Shown: positions 6,870 through 18,647 of the stretch, piece by piece
How the letters are laid out: the number at the start of each line of letters is the position of its first letter
How positions within the stretch are numbered: the first letter of the stretch is position 1
Assembly (NCBI RefSeq): GCF_900078365.1
Contig: NZ_LT598653.1
Span: forward strand, 3,605,501-3,669,500
Direction of reading: 5' to 3'
Source: an uncultured Sphingopyxis sp.
GTDB taxonomy: Bacteria > Pseudomonadota > Alphaproteobacteria > Sphingomonadales > Sphingomonadaceae
Length of the DNA: 64,000 bases
Notes under the pieces: generated by a model
Seen by the model: only the letters and a program-made list of their open reading frames with translations
Told to the model about the DNA's origin: nothing
The model's database searches: none
Translations under genes and position numbers: made by a program

Positions 6870-9851
6870 TTAGTTATCGAGGGACACCGTTTCCACCGGC
6901 AGACCCAATCCGTCAAGCTGCGGTTTCACCACGGCGGCGTCGCCGACGACGACATAGACGAGATCGTCGGTGCTGAGCGCGTTTCGTGCCGCCGCATCGA
7001 GGGCTTCGGGCGTCATCGCCTCATAAGTCGCGGGCAGTTTCTCGTAATAATCGTCGGGACGATCGAATTTGGCGATCGCGCGCAGCCCGCCGAGCACGTC
7101 GCTCGAGGTTTCGAAGCTGCCGGGCAGTTCGCGGACGCTGCCGTTCACGGTGCGCTGCAACTCCTCCTTGGTCACCCCCTTGTCGCCGAGGAAAGCCTTG
7201 AGGTCGCTTTGCAGCTCCTTGATCGAATCGCCGGTGCGATCGGCCTGCACCGGCGCCGATGCGATCCAGCTCACCCGGTCCTTTTCGCCCGTCACGCTGG
7301 TGCGCACGCCATAGGACCAGCCCTTCGTCTCGCGCAAATTCATGTTGAAGCGCGACAGGAAATTGCCGCCGAAAATGTCGTTCGCCGCGCGCAGCACTTC
7401 CAGCCCGTCGCCGCCCTTGACGTCCAGCACCTTGCCCGCGAGGATCACCGACTGCGGCGATTTGGGCCGGTCGACGAGCAGGATGCGCGACTGCGGCGCG
7501 GGAACCGCGATCTCGAAATGCTTCACCGGCTTCGCCGTCGCCGGCGCTTTCCAGTCGCCGAACGCCGCGTCGAGTTCCTTCTTCACCTCGGCGAGCGTCG
7601 TGTCGCCGACGACGAAGATCCGCGCATTGTCGGGGCGAATCCACGCCGAATGAAAGGCCGCGAGCTGGTCGCGCGTCGCTTCGGTCACCGCCTTGGCGTT
7701 GCCGAGCCCCGAGGGCGGAATGCCATAGGGATGCTCGGCGCCGTAGAGCGCGGGCATCAGCACGCGCTGCGCGATCGCGCGCGGCTCGTTGAGTTCGGCC
7801 TTCAGCCGGTTGAGCTGCTGCGCGCGCACGCGCTCGAGTTCCTTCGCGTCGAACGCCGGATTGCGCACATAGTCGGCGAGCAGCGCGAGCGACGCGCGCA
7901 AATTCGGCTTGAGCGCGAACAGCCCGAGCGCGGTCTCGTCGGCGTCGGCATAGCCATAGGTCTGCGCGCCGAGCCGCTCTTTCGCTTCGGCGAAAGCGAT
8001 CGAGTCGAGGCTGGTCGTGCCCTCGTCCATCAGGCTGAGCATCAGCGACTGGGTGCCGAGCGCGCTGTGCGGATCGGCGGCATAGCCGGCGTCGAAGCTC
8101 ACCTGGACGTTGACCGTCGGCACCGTCGCGCGGCGCGCGAAGACGACCTCGATGCCGTTCTTGAGCTTCGCGCGCTCGATATCGGGGAATTCGAGCGCCT
8201 TGAGGCCGGAGACGGCGGGGAATTGCGAGCGGTCGGCGATCGCGGTCGCGGCGCCGATCCCGCTGTCGGGGCCGACGTCGCCGAGCGCCGGGTTCCAGTA
8301 GCGGTCGGGCTGAACCGCCGGAGCGCCCTTCGCCGCGATAACCGCGCCGCCGCGATTCTCGCCGCCCTCGGTGCGTTCGCCGGGCGTATAGGTCAGCGAA
8401 AAGGCCGGGCGCGACAGCCATTTGTTCGCGGCCGCCTTCACCTGCTCGGGCGTCGCCTTGGCGAGCCGCTCAAGCTCGACCTTGTAGTGGGCGGGATCGT
8501 TCGAATAGAGCGCGCCCTCGGCGAGCGTCACCGCCTTGCCGCCGAAGCCGCCGACCGATTCGAGCTGTGAGATCGCGCCGCCAAGATAGCTGGCGGTCGC
8601 GCGCTGCAATTCGTCGGCGGTCGGCCCGCTCGCGAGGAAGGCCGCGATTTCCTCGTCGAGCCTCTTCGCGACATGCGCCGGATCGACGCCCGGCTTGACG
8701 TCGGCCTGGACCAGCACGATCCCCGCATCCTCGAACGGCGACGCGCCCGCCGAGACGCTGACCGCAACCGGGTCCTTGCGCACGAGCGCATTGTCGAGCC
8801 GCGACGAGGACAGCCCGCCGAGCACCGACATCGCCATCTGGAGCGGCACCGCTTCGGCGTCGTTGAGCCCCGGCATCGTCCACATGCGATAGATGCGCGT
8901 CGTCGGGATCAGGTCCTTGACCTCCTTCGCGAGCGGCGCGGGCAGCGTCGGCAGCGAGGTTGCGGGCGCCTTGATCTCGGGACCGCGCGGAATGTCGCCG
9001 AACCATTCGCCGACCTTGGCCTTCGCGGTCGGCACGTCGATATCGCCCGCAAGGACGAGCACCGCGTTGTTCGGGCCGTAATTGTCGGTGAACCACTTTT
9101 TCACGTCATCGAGGCTCGCCGCGTCGAGGTCGGCCATCGAGCCGATCGTGCTGTGGTGATAGGGGTGGCCCTTGGGAAAGAGATTCTCGAAAATCTCGTA
9201 GCGCAGCAGGCCATAGGGATTGTTGTCGCCCTGCCTTTTTTCATTCTGGACGACGCCGCGCTGGTTATCGAGCTTTTCCTGCGTCACCGCGCCGAGCAGA
9301 TGCCCCATGCGGTCGCTTTCGAGAAAGAGCGCGAGGTCGAGCGCGCCGGTCGGCACCGTCTCGAAATAATTGGTGCGGTCGGCCGAGGTCGAGCCGTTGG
9401 CCTGCAGGCCGCGCCGCGAAAATTCACCCCGACACGCTGAAGTGGTACCTGAGCTGGCGAAATAATTGGTGCGGTCGAGGAAGGTGGTGCCGTTGAAATC
9501 GGTCGCGCCGACCTGGCGCAGCGGCTCGAAGAAATCGTCGGGGGCGTTTTCGGAGCCGTTGAACATCAAATGCTCGAACAGATGGGCGAAGCCCGTCTTG
9601 CCCGCGGGCTCGTGCTTCGACCCGACACGGTACCACACCGACACCGCGACGACGGGCGCCTTGCGATCCTCATGCACGATCACGCGCAGCCCGTTGTCGA
9701 GCGTGAAGGCTTCGTAGGGAATATCGACCGCCTTGACGAGGTCGGCGGTCGGCGCGGGCGCCGCGGCCTTGGCCTTGGCGAGCGCCGGAGCGGCGGCGAC
9801 GAGCGAGATCGACAGGGCAAGGGCGACGGCGAAACGACGGAAACGGACCAT
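6870..9851 (-). CDS. M16-family zinc metallopeptidase, secreted, with a 32-residue insertion
   Basis: Two-domain pitrilysin/insulinase-type peptidase of 993 residues, expected in the periplasm. A signal peptide covers about residues 1-25 (ends APALA). The zinc motif HxxEH is HLFEH at about 90-94, followed by the usual substrate loop. The second M16 repeat begins near FPDIERAKLKNGIEVV and, as usual for the family, lacks HxxEH. At residues about 126-163 the conserved DRTNYF motif occurs twice, separated by extra residues containing CRGEF; the coding cause is a 96-base insertion between 20-bp repeats at 9362-9381 and 9458-9477. Without it the protein would be 961 residues. The extra loop sits close to the active site and could impair function. 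The start at 9851 follows GGGGGA. The gene lies 96 bases after the acylase on the same strand. Confidence 0.88.
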   Translation of the reverse strand: MVRFRRFAVALALSISLVAAAPALAKAKAAAPAPTADLVKAVDIPYEAFTLDNGLRVIVHEDRKAPVVAVSVWYRVGSKHEPAGKTGFAHLFEHLMFNGSENAPDDFFEPLRQVGATDFNGTTFLDRTNYFASSGTTSACRGEFSRRGLQANGSTSADRTNYFETVPTGALDLALFLESDRMGHLLGAVTQEKLDNQRGVVQNEKRQGDNNPYGLLRYEIFENLFPKGHPYHHSTIGSMADLDAASLDDVKKWFTDNYGPNNAVLVLAGDIDVPTAKAKVGEWFGDIPRGPEIKAPATSLPTLPAPLAKEVKDLIPTTRIYRMWTMPGLNDAEAVPLQMAMSVLGGLSSSRLDNALVRKDPVAVSVSAGASPFEDAGIVLVQADVKPGVDPAHVAKRLDEEIAAFLASGPTADELQRATASYLGGAISQLESVGGFGGKAVTLAEGALYSNDPAHYKVELERLAKATPEQVKAAANKWLSRPAFSLTYTPGERTEGGENRGGAVIAAKGAPAVQPDRYWNPALGDVGPDSGIGAATAIADRSQFPAVSGLKALEFPDIERAKLKNGIEVVFARRATVPTVNVQVSFDAGYAADPHSALGTQSLMLSLMDEGTTSLDSIAFAEAKERLGAQTYGYADADETALGLFALKPNLRASLALLADYVRNPAFDAKELERVRAQQLNRLKAELNEPRAIAQRVLMPALYGAEHPYGIPPSGLGNAKAVTEATRDQLAAFHSAWIRPDNARIFVVGDTTLAEVKKELDAAFGDWKAPATAKPVKHFEIAVPAPQSRILLVDRPKSPQSVILAGKVLDVKGGDGLEVLRAANDIFGGNFLSRFNMNLRETKGWSYGVRTSVTGEKDRVSWIASAPVQADRTGDSIKELQSDLKAFLGDKGVTKEELQRTVNGSVRELPGSFETSSDVLGGLRAIAKFDRPDDYYEKLPATYEAMTPEALDAAARNALSTDDLVYVVVGDAAVVKPQLDGLGLPVETVSLDN
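9362..9477 (-). repeat. Direct repeat bracketing the M16 insertion
   Basis: The 20-mer cgaaataattggtgcggtcg is present at 9362-9381 and 9458-9477; the 96-base offset keeps the frame. The sequence before each copy (on the coding strand) encodes related peptides, FNGTTFLDRTNYF and ANGSTSADRTNYF, so the second copy looks like a diverged version of the first. Confidence 0.9.
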
Positions 9852-9947
9852 GAAATCCCCCAGATCAATTCATGCAGGCGCGCGCCTGCCCAAAAGCGGG
9901 TGCCGGACGGCACTGTATCAATGGCTTAGGACAGCAAGGGGCAGCTT

Positions 9948-12104
9948 TCAAGGCCGATAGAAGCGCGCCCCGCTCGCCTTCAGCGCCGCCGGATCGAAGA
10001 GCACGGGCTTTAATTTATGTGCGACGAACAGCGGCGCCTGATCGTTGTAATGCGGGCTGTCGGGGCGCGTCGTCGCGGCGCCGAACGGCTGGATCGATTC
10101 GGAGCGGACGCGGCCGTTCCGGTCCCACGTCACGAACATGATGAAGCTGTCGCCGTGGCGCACCTTCAGCCGCCCGTCAGACTCCTCGTCCCACAGCGTC
10201 GAGGCGCGCACGGTGTCGTTGCCGCCGTCGAGCGGCAAGTCGACGCGATTCGGTCCCTCGCCGTGGCGGAGGCGCAGCACGGTGCCGAGCTTTGGGTCGA
10301 GGGTGCCGAAATGATCCTGCAGATGCGCGACCGTCTCGGTCAGCACGGTGCGCGGATCGGGCGCGGCGCGGCGCTGGTAATGGCGGCCGTTCGCCGGGCG
10401 CAGCAGCATCAGCGCGAGCGCGTCGCCCTTGCCCCGGCCGTCGAGATTCCAGTCCCATGCGCGCAGCAGTTGCTGCGCCCGCGCGAGCGCCGGATCGCCC
10501 TTCGTGTCGAGCGCAAGCAGCCGGTCGATCCACGCCTTCGCATAGCCGGTCTTCGCATAGGCGGTGTCATATTTGATCGCCTTGAGCCGCGTCTCGTCGA
10601 TCTGCCCCGACGCCTCGAACAATTCGATCAGCCGCGCCGCGCGATTGGTCATATCGTCCTCGATCCCGAGCAAGGGCGAGAAGGCCGCCGCATCGAGTTC
10701 GTCGCCCGGCCCCGCCGCGACCCACGGCGTGTTGTTCGCGTTCATCACATAGCCCGAACGCGGATTGACAAGCGCGGGCACGCGGTCGAACGGCAGCGTC
10801 TTCGTCCACAGATCCGCCGAGGTGTCGCCGGGCAACAGCCCGCGCCAGTTGAACCCCGCCGGGCGGTCGGGGAACATGGCGTTGTAGAACATCGCGATAT
10901 TGCCCTTCGCATCGGCGTAGATGAAATTGGTCGCGGGCACGCCCTGCCCCGCCATCGCCGCGCGCCATTCGGCGAAATTCCGCGCCTTGTTGAGCCGATA
11001 ATATTGGGTGACCATATTCGCCTGGTCCTGTCCGGCGTAGCGGATCGCGAAGGCGCCCTTTTCATTCTTCACCACCGGCCCGTGAACCGAGCGCCAGATG
11101 GTGCGCGGCACCGGCAGCACGAACGGCCCGAACCGGACCTTCAACCAGATGCGCTTTTTCTCGAGCGGGCGCCACTGCCCGTCGAAACGGTAATTTTCGC
11201 CCCTGTCGTCGAGGGTCAGCTTGTAGACGTCGATCAGGTCGGGCCGGTTCACCGTGTTGGTCCAGCCGAGATATTTATTATGGCCGAGGAAGGGATAAGG
11301 CGAGCCGGGGAAGTTGGCGCCGGCGAAATCCCAGCCCTCTTCGCTATGGACGACCAGCTCGTACCAGGCGACGCCGCCGGTCCACGGCTGATGCGAGTTG
11401 GAGACGAGCCGCGTCGCGCCGTCGCTCGACCGTGCGGGGGCAACCGCCATGCCGTTCGACCCGTTGTCGGCCGGATCGCGGCCGACCGGCGTCAGCTCGC
11501 GCGGGACGAGCTTGCCCGACTTGTCGAGCGCGGGGCCGCCTTCGCGCCCGATCTCGGCGCCTTCGGTCAGCGATCCGAGCACCGAATCGAGCCCGAAGAA
11601 AAAGGGCGACCGCAGCACGAAGCCCGCGACGACATCTTCACCGGTCACCGGGAACAGGCGCGACAGGCGCACTTCGCCCGGATGCTTGTCGGCATAATGG
11701 TTGAGCCCGGCGGCATAGGCGGTGAACAGTTTTTTCACATCGTCGGGCAGCCGCGGCCAGTCGCGCTTCGCCGTCGCCCGGACGCCGAGCAGCGCCTCGG
11801 CATAGTCGACCTTCGCCCCGTCCGGCCCAAGCATCGCGCCGGCGCGCCCGCGCGTCATCGCGAGCACTTCCTGCAGCGTCGCAAAATCATCCTCGGCATG
11901 CGCAAAAGCGACGCCATAGGCGACGTCGGCGTCAGTCTTGCCGAAGATATGCGGCACGCCGAAGCCGTCGCGTGCGATGCGGACATCGGCGGGCTTGAAC
12001 GCCAGCGCCGCTGGCGCTTCGGCGGTGAGCGGTTCCCAGACGGCGAGCGATATGGCGGCAACGACGGCCAGAGCCAGCAAGCCCAGAAAAATCCGTCGCA
12101 GCAT
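9948..12104 (-). CDS. Penicillin acylase/acyl-homoserine-lactone acylase family Ntn hydrolase
   Basis: Amide hydrolase of the S45 family, about 718 residues, made as a precursor that cleaves itself. An N-terminal hydrophobic segment (MLRRIFLGLLALAVVAAISL) should export it. The alpha-chain region is followed by a spacer and the self-cleavage site DNG|SNGMAVAP, where the Ser (about residue 216) becomes the N-terminal nucleophile. LVSNSHQPW and NANNTPW follow, as in PvdQ/QuiP-like acylases. The start at 12104 is preferred over the upstream ATG at 12164 because AAGGGA precedes it and the signal-like segment begins there. It is the first gene of a minus-strand unit with the M16 peptidase. Whether the substrate is an AHL, a beta-lactam or another amide cannot be told. 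Confidence 0.87.
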   Translation of the reverse strand: MLRRIFLGLLALAVVAAISLAVWEPLTAEAPAALAFKPADVRIARDGFGVPHIFGKTDADVAYGVAFAHAEDDFATLQEVLAMTRGRAGAMLGPDGAKVDYAEALLGVRATAKRDWPRLPDDVKKLFTAYAAGLNHYADKHPGEVRLSRLFPVTGEDVVAGFVLRSPFFFGLDSVLGSLTEGAEIGREGGPALDKSGKLVPRELTPVGRDPADNGSNGMAVAPARSSDGATRLVSNSHQPWTGGVAWYELVVHSEEGWDFAGANFPGSPYPFLGHNKYLGWTNTVNRPDLIDVYKLTLDDRGENYRFDGQWRPLEKKRIWLKVRFGPFVLPVPRTIWRSVHGPVVKNEKGAFAIRYAGQDQANMVTQYYRLNKARNFAEWRAAMAGQGVPATNFIYADAKGNIAMFYNAMFPDRPAGFNWRGLLPGDTSADLWTKTLPFDRVPALVNPRSGYVMNANNTPWVAAGPGDELDAAAFSPLLGIEDDMTNRAARLIELFEASGQIDETRLKAIKYDTAYAKTGYAKAWIDRLLALDTKGDPALARAQQLLRAWDWNLDGRGKGDALALMLLRPANGRHYQRRAAPDPRTVLTETVAHLQDHFGTLDPKLGTVLRLRHGEGPNRVDLPLDGGNDTVRASTLWDEESDGRLKVRHGDSFIMFVTWDRNGRVRSESIQPFGAATTRPDSPHYNDQAPLFVAHKLKPVLFDPAALKASGARFYRP

Positions 12105-12250
12105 CGTTGGTCCCTTCGTGGCCGATCCGCGCGCATCTGTGACCGTCATGTCGTCCGATGGCAAGCGGCTGTCGTTCGTCGAGGCGGATTTGCGGGCGGG
12201 CAGAGCGCCGCTATGCAGGATGCAGGTCTTTGAACAACGGGGAATTTCGA

Positions 12251-13825
12251 ATGATACGCATCAAGAGCCTGCTTCTTTCCGCCTGCCTGACGCTGGCGCC
12301 CGCACCCGCAGCGATGGCGCAGACCGTCATCGGGTCGGGCGTCGTCCCGGCGGCCGCCTCGAACAGCGCCGAGCGCGCGATCGGCTTTGCCGCGACGGCG
12401 CCAGCAGACGCGGCGCTGGTCGTCGTGATGACCGACGCCACGCTGCCGCCGCTCGACGGCGTTACGCTGAGCGTCGCCGATCGCCAAGCGATCGCCGCGG
12501 GGATCGCGGCGGCGGGCTTCGACGGCAAGGCCGGATCGACGCTGTCGCTGCGCGGCATTGGCGCGTTTCCGCGCATCCTGCTCGTCGGTGCGGGCGCCAC
12601 GCCCTCATCGCTCGCGCTCGCCGAAGCGGGCGGCAAAGCGGCGCAGGAACTCAAGAGCGAAGCGCATCCGGTGGCGATCGCCGGCGCTTATGGCGACGCC
12701 TCGGCCGCCGACGTCGCCTATGGTTTCGCGCTCGGCCAATATCGCTTCGACCGGTACAAGACCGTCGACAAAAAGACACCGGCGACGGGCGCTGTCACGT
12801 TCGTCGGTGCCGGCCCCGCCGCCGAAACCGCCTTTGCCAGCCGCTGGAAGCCGCTTGTCGATGGCGTGCGCCTGTCGCGCGACCTCGCGAACGAGCCTGC
12901 GAACATCATCTATCCCGAAAGCTTCGTCGCGCGCGTCCGCGAAGCCTTTGCCGGAACCGCCGGGGTCGGCATCGAAGTTCTCGACGAAGCCGCGATGCGC
13001 AAGCTCGGCATGGGCACCCTCGTCGGCGTCGGACAGGGCAGCCCGCGCGGATCGCGCCTGCTCGCGGTGCGCTATCGCGGCGCGGGCGCGCCCGCCGCGC
13101 CGATCGCTTTCGTCGGCAAGGGCATCACCTTCGATTCGGGCGGCATTTCCTTGAAGCCCGGAAACGGCATGTGGAACATGAAGGGCGACATGTCGGGCGC
13201 CGCCTCGGTCGTCGGCGCGGCGCTATCGCTCGCGAAATCGCGCGCGCCGGTCCATGTTGTCGCGGTGGCCGCGCTGGCCGAAAATATGCCCGACGGCAAC
13301 GCCCAGCGTCCCGGCGACATCACGCGCACCATGTCGGGCAAGACGATCGAGATGCTCAACGCCGACGCCGAAGGCCGTCTCGTCCTTGCCGATGCCAATG
13401 AATATGTCGCGGCGACCTACAAGCCGCGCGCGATCGTCAATATCGCGACGCTCACCGGGTCGATCGTCGGCGCGCTCGATGACCAATATGCCGGCCTCTT
13501 CGCGCGCGACGAAAAGCTCGCCGACGCCTTGCTCGCCGCCGGCGCCGCAAGCGGCGAGGAGCTGTGGCGGATGCCGCTCCACAAAAATTACGCCGAGAAG
13601 CTCAAATCCGACATCGCCGACATCCGCAACATCGCGCCGGGCCAGGGACCGGGCGCCAGCCTCGGCGCGCACGTTATCGGATTCTTCGTCGACGAGGCGA
13701 CCCCTTGGGCGCATCTCGACATCGCGGGGGTGAATCAGGCCGACAAAGCGACGCCGCTCGTTCCCAAAGGGATGACCGGCTTCGGGGTGCGGCTGCTCGA
13801 CCAGCTCGCGCGGGGCGGCGAATAG
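12251..13825 (+). CDS. Secreted leucyl aminopeptidase, M17 family
   Basis: Metal-dependent aminopeptidase of 524 residues that removes N-terminal residues from peptides. A signal peptide (about 1-24, ending AAMAQ) points to the periplasm, unlike cytosolic PepA. The catalytic half has the metal-binding stretches GKGITFDSGGISLKP and MKGDMSGAASV and the signature NADAEGRLVLADA. The start at 12251 was chosen for the signal peptide. Upstream in-frame codons lack such a leader. It is divergent from the acylase (147-bp shared promoter region), which fits a peptide and amide scavenging role for the locus. Confidence 0.9.
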   Translation: MIRIKSLLLSACLTLAPAPAAMAQTVIGSGVVPAAASNSAERAIGFAATAPADAALVVVMTDATLPPLDGVTLSVADRQAIAAGIAAAGFDGKAGSTLSLRGIGAFPRILLVGAGATPSSLALAEAGGKAAQELKSEAHPVAIAGAYGDASAADVAYGFALGQYRFDRYKTVDKKTPATGAVTFVGAGPAAETAFASRWKPLVDGVRLSRDLANEPANIIYPESFVARVREAFAGTAGVGIEVLDEAAMRKLGMGTLVGVGQGSPRGSRLLAVRYRGAGAPAAPIAFVGKGITFDSGGISLKPGNGMWNMKGDMSGAASVVGAALSLAKSRAPVHVVAVAALAENMPDGNAQRPGDITRTMSGKTIEMLNADAEGRLVLADANEYVAATYKPRAIVNIATLTGSIVGALDDQYAGLFARDEKLADALLAAGAASGEELWRMPLHKNYAEKLKSDIADIRNIAPGQGPGASLGAHVIGFFVDEATPWAHLDIAGVNQADKATPLVPKGMTGFGVRLLDQLARGGE

Positions 13826-13828
13826 AGC

Positions 13829-13874
13829 CTTGCGGAACCTCGCAACGCCCCCTTGTGTTGCACAAGTGCAACAC
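13829..13874 (+). promoter_or_regulatory. clpB promoter region: heat-shock-like promoter and a perfect palindrome
   Basis: CTTGCGG at 13829-13835 and CCCCCTT at 13848-13854 resemble the -35 and -10 elements of sigma-32 (RpoH) promoters with a plausible spacer. Next to it, GTGTTGCAC and GTGCAACAC (13855-13874) form a perfect 9-bp inverted repeat with a 2-base centre, better suited to a dimeric regulator than to a terminator since no T run follows. Both calls are pattern-based. Confidence 0.4.
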
Positions 13875-13907
13875 TATCTTGCCCGGTGAGAAAGGGGCTT
13901 ATCCGGA

Positions 13908-16487
<2,580 letters not shown>

Positions 16488-16564
16488 CGGGTTCGGCCGC
16501 GCCCACCGCGGCGCGGATCAATTGCCGTGACGGACGGGTACGGGTGTGCCCGGCACACGCCGGG

Positions 16565-16924
16565 TCATTGCGGCCGGTTCGGCGTCCGCACCAGCTGGTC
16601 CTGCGGTTCCTGCGAAACGCTCCACCCGCGCGCGAGCGATTCCATCGAATCGCGCACGTCCTGATTGCCCTTGTCGCCGATCCGTTTCCACTCGGCATTG
16701 GTGTTACAGACGCGGAGTTTCCTGACGAGCGAGCCGATCTGCTCGATCCGGCGGCAGCGGATATAGCCTGGATCGCTCGTCATCCGTCCTTCGTTATAGG
16801 CGTCGATTTCGGCGCCCGACATGTCCGACGGCGCGCGCGCGAGGCGGGGTTCGCTCTCTTGTGCTCCGGCCGGCCCCGCGGCGAGGCCGGCGATGACCGC
16901 AAGGCTGACGATACCCGTCCGCAC
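16565..16924 (-). CDS. Secreted Cys-pair protein, tandem paralogue 2
   Basis: A 119-residue protein with a signal peptide (about 1-21, ending PAGAQ). The mature part carries IDAYNEGR, YIRCRRIEQIGSLVRKLRVC and NAEWKRIGDKGNQDVRDS. The CR...IGS...RVC...W pattern, with one conserved Cys pair likely forming a disulfide, recurs in small alphaproteobacterial exported proteins of unknown function. The neighbour at 16963-17298 is a clear paralogue. The gene is convergent with clpB. No function is claimed. Confidence 0.75.
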   Translation of the reverse strand: MRTGIVSLAVIAGLAAGPAGAQESEPRLARAPSDMSGAEIDAYNEGRMTSDPGYIRCRRIEQIGSLVRKLRVCNTNAEWKRIGDKGNQDVRDSMESLARGWSVSQEPQDQLVRTPNRPQ

Positions 16925-16962
16925 CTGTCTCCCCTTAGGACCCTAAAAGCGCGAGTGAAGGA

Positions 16963-17298
16963 TCAGTTCGACGAGTTCAATCCCTTGCCCACCATCGCTT
17001 CGGCGGTGTCGCGCGCATTCTGATTGCCGCGCGCGGTCACGTCCTTCCATTGTTCGTTGGTGTGGCAAACGCGGTTCTTCTTTACGAGCGACCCGATGGC
17101 GAGCGTCTTGCGGCATTTGATATAAAGCGGATGGGTCTGCGCCAGCCCCTCATTATGCGCCTTGATCTCGGTCGGCGTCATCGCCGAGGGCGCCTTGGGC
17201 GGCGGCGCGTGGTCGGCGGGCGCGGCGATTTCAGCGGCGAGCGCCGCCGGCGCGGCCAATAGCGCGGCAGCCGCCAAAGCAGGCAAAATCCGGTTCAT
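16963..17298 (-). CDS. Secreted Cys-pair protein, tandem paralogue 1
   Basis: A 111-residue exported protein: signal peptide about 1-21 (ALAAE), a Pro-rich stretch (DHAPPPKAPSAMTP), then IKAHNEGL, YIKCRKTLAIGSLVKKNRVC and NEQWKDVTARGNQNARD. Alignment by eye with the product of 16565-16924 shows the same Cys, IGS and GNQ positions, so the pair arose by tandem duplication. The two are 38 bases apart on one strand and likely co-transcribed. Function unknown. Confidence 0.77.
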   Translation of the reverse strand: MNRILPALAAAALLAAPAALAAEIAAPADHAPPPKAPSAMTPTEIKAHNEGLAQTHPLYIKCRKTLAIGSLVKKNRVCHTNEQWKDVTARGNQNARDTAEAMVGKGLNSSN

Positions 17299-17419
17299 GC
17301 TAGTCCTCCTACCGCGGGCATGACCCGCAGCCTCACGGCCCGCATCTTATTGACCATCGGGGCTTTCGCAAAGCTGAATTTCGGCCACGAAAAGGCGCCC
17401 CGGTCCCAGGGTCCTGACC

Positions 17420-18604
17420 CTAGCGTGGAACAGCGTAGCCCGAAGCATCGGCCGACGCGAAATAGCGCAGCAGCAGCTCGCGTTCGCCCGCGGTTATATG
17501 CGGGTTCCAGACGTCGAAGATCAGCACCGCGCGCAGTTCGTCGCTGTCATTCCACGCTTCATGCTCGATCGTATCGTCAAAGGCGAAAGCGGTGCCCTCC
17601 ACCCACTCGCGCGTCTCTCCCCCCACCCGAAAGCCGCAACCGGGCGGGACGATCAGCGGCAGATGCACGATCGCGCGCGTGTTGGTGACCCCGGTGTGCG
17701 GGGGAATGCGCGTGTGCGGCTTCAGCATCGAGAAGAAGGCGCTGGGCGCCCGGCCGGGAATATGCACGCCCGGAACCCCCGCAAGTGCGGCGGCTGTCGC
17801 GGGGCAGCGGTCGAGCACCGGCTGGTTCGGTTCGCCATATTCCCACAGGAAGCAGGCGCCCCAGTCGAGCCGGTTGTCGAGCCCCGACCAGATCGTCTCG
17901 GGCGTCCCCGGCTCCATCCGCACATAGGGGCGGAGCGCCTCGCCCGGGTCGTCGAGCAGCGCCTGCAACTCGGCGCGGATCGCCGCGGTCTGCGCCTCGA
18001 TTTCGGGAAACCACGGGAAATGGCCGCGGTCGAAGAACTCGTCGGCGGGCAGAAAGGGATAATAGACCCCCGCGCATTCGTTCCGATAGACGCGGCGGCG
18101 GCCGAGCGCGCTCGCGACGAACGCCTCGCCTCGGCGCGCTTCCGTTTCCGACAGGTCGCTGCGCATGCCTTCGAAGGCAGCCGACGCCGCCTTGAACATC
18201 GTATCGGTGGCGCCCGAAACAAAGGCTTGGCCGTGCGCGAGCAGCGGCGCGAGCGGCGGCGGCACCGGATCGAGCTGCGCGCCGAGCGCGATCGCGGCGC
18301 TCCACGCGGCGAGCGCCGCGCCCATTTCGCCGCGCGCCTCGTGGCGTTCGCCCTTGCGGATCCACGCCATCAGGTCGCGGCGATCGATCGCGATCGCGGC
18401 GTCGAGCGCCGCGAGTTCGCGCGCCTCGTCGCCGAGCGCGCGCCATGCCGATGCGAGATTGCGCTGCAACGCGCCCGAATGCGGATCGGCTGCGACTGCC
18501 GCGCCGAAATGGCGCGCGGCGGCTTCATGGTCGCCGGTCTGCAAGGCCGCGATGCCGAGGCGGTTCGCCTCGACGGCCGAGACAGGAGGAGCTGTGCTGG
18601 TCAT
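17420..18604 (-). CDS. TPR-aspartyl/asparaginyl beta-hydroxylase-like dioxygenase
   Basis: About 394 residues. The N-terminal third contains TPR-like helices (ANRLGIAALQTGDHEAAARHF, then NLASAWRALGDEARELAALD). The C-terminal part is an Asp_Arg_Hydrox domain, a 2-oxoglutarate/Fe(II) oxygenase fold: FFSMLKPHTRIPPHTGV holds the first His ligand, NTRAIVHLPL follows, and FDDTIEHEAWN holds the second. Members hydroxylate Asp/Asn/Arg or related substrates. The start is uncertain: 18604 places the TPR at the N-terminus, while ATGs at 18619 and 18676 are also in frame. It is divergent from the sulfotransferase-like gene and close to a TonB receptor, a grouping that suggests modification of an imported or exported peptide. 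That role is an inference. Confidence 0.83.
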   Translation of the reverse strand: MTSTAPPVSAVEANRLGIAALQTGDHEAAARHFGAAVAADPHSGALQRNLASAWRALGDEARELAALDAAIAIDRRDLMAWIRKGERHEARGEMGAALAAWSAAIALGAQLDPVPPPLAPLLAHGQAFVSGATDTMFKAASAAFEGMRSDLSETEARRGEAFVASALGRRRVYRNECAGVYYPFLPADEFFDRGHFPWFPEIEAQTAAIRAELQALLDDPGEALRPYVRMEPGTPETIWSGLDNRLDWGACFLWEYGEPNQPVLDRCPATAAALAGVPGVHIPGRAPSAFFSMLKPHTRIPPHTGVTNTRAIVHLPLIVPPGCGFRVGGETREWVEGTAFAFDDTIEHEAWNDSDELRAVLIFDVWNPHITAGERELLLRYFASADASGYAVPR

Positions 18605-18647
18605 GCCCGTGCTTGCCATCGCCAAGGCGGATGGGCAAGGTCGATTG

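Noticed and set aside
17320..17688. Plus-strand frame upstream of the secreted Cys-pair genes
   Set aside because: It is Arg/Ser-rich, lacks a ribosome binding site and overlaps the real oxygenase gene.
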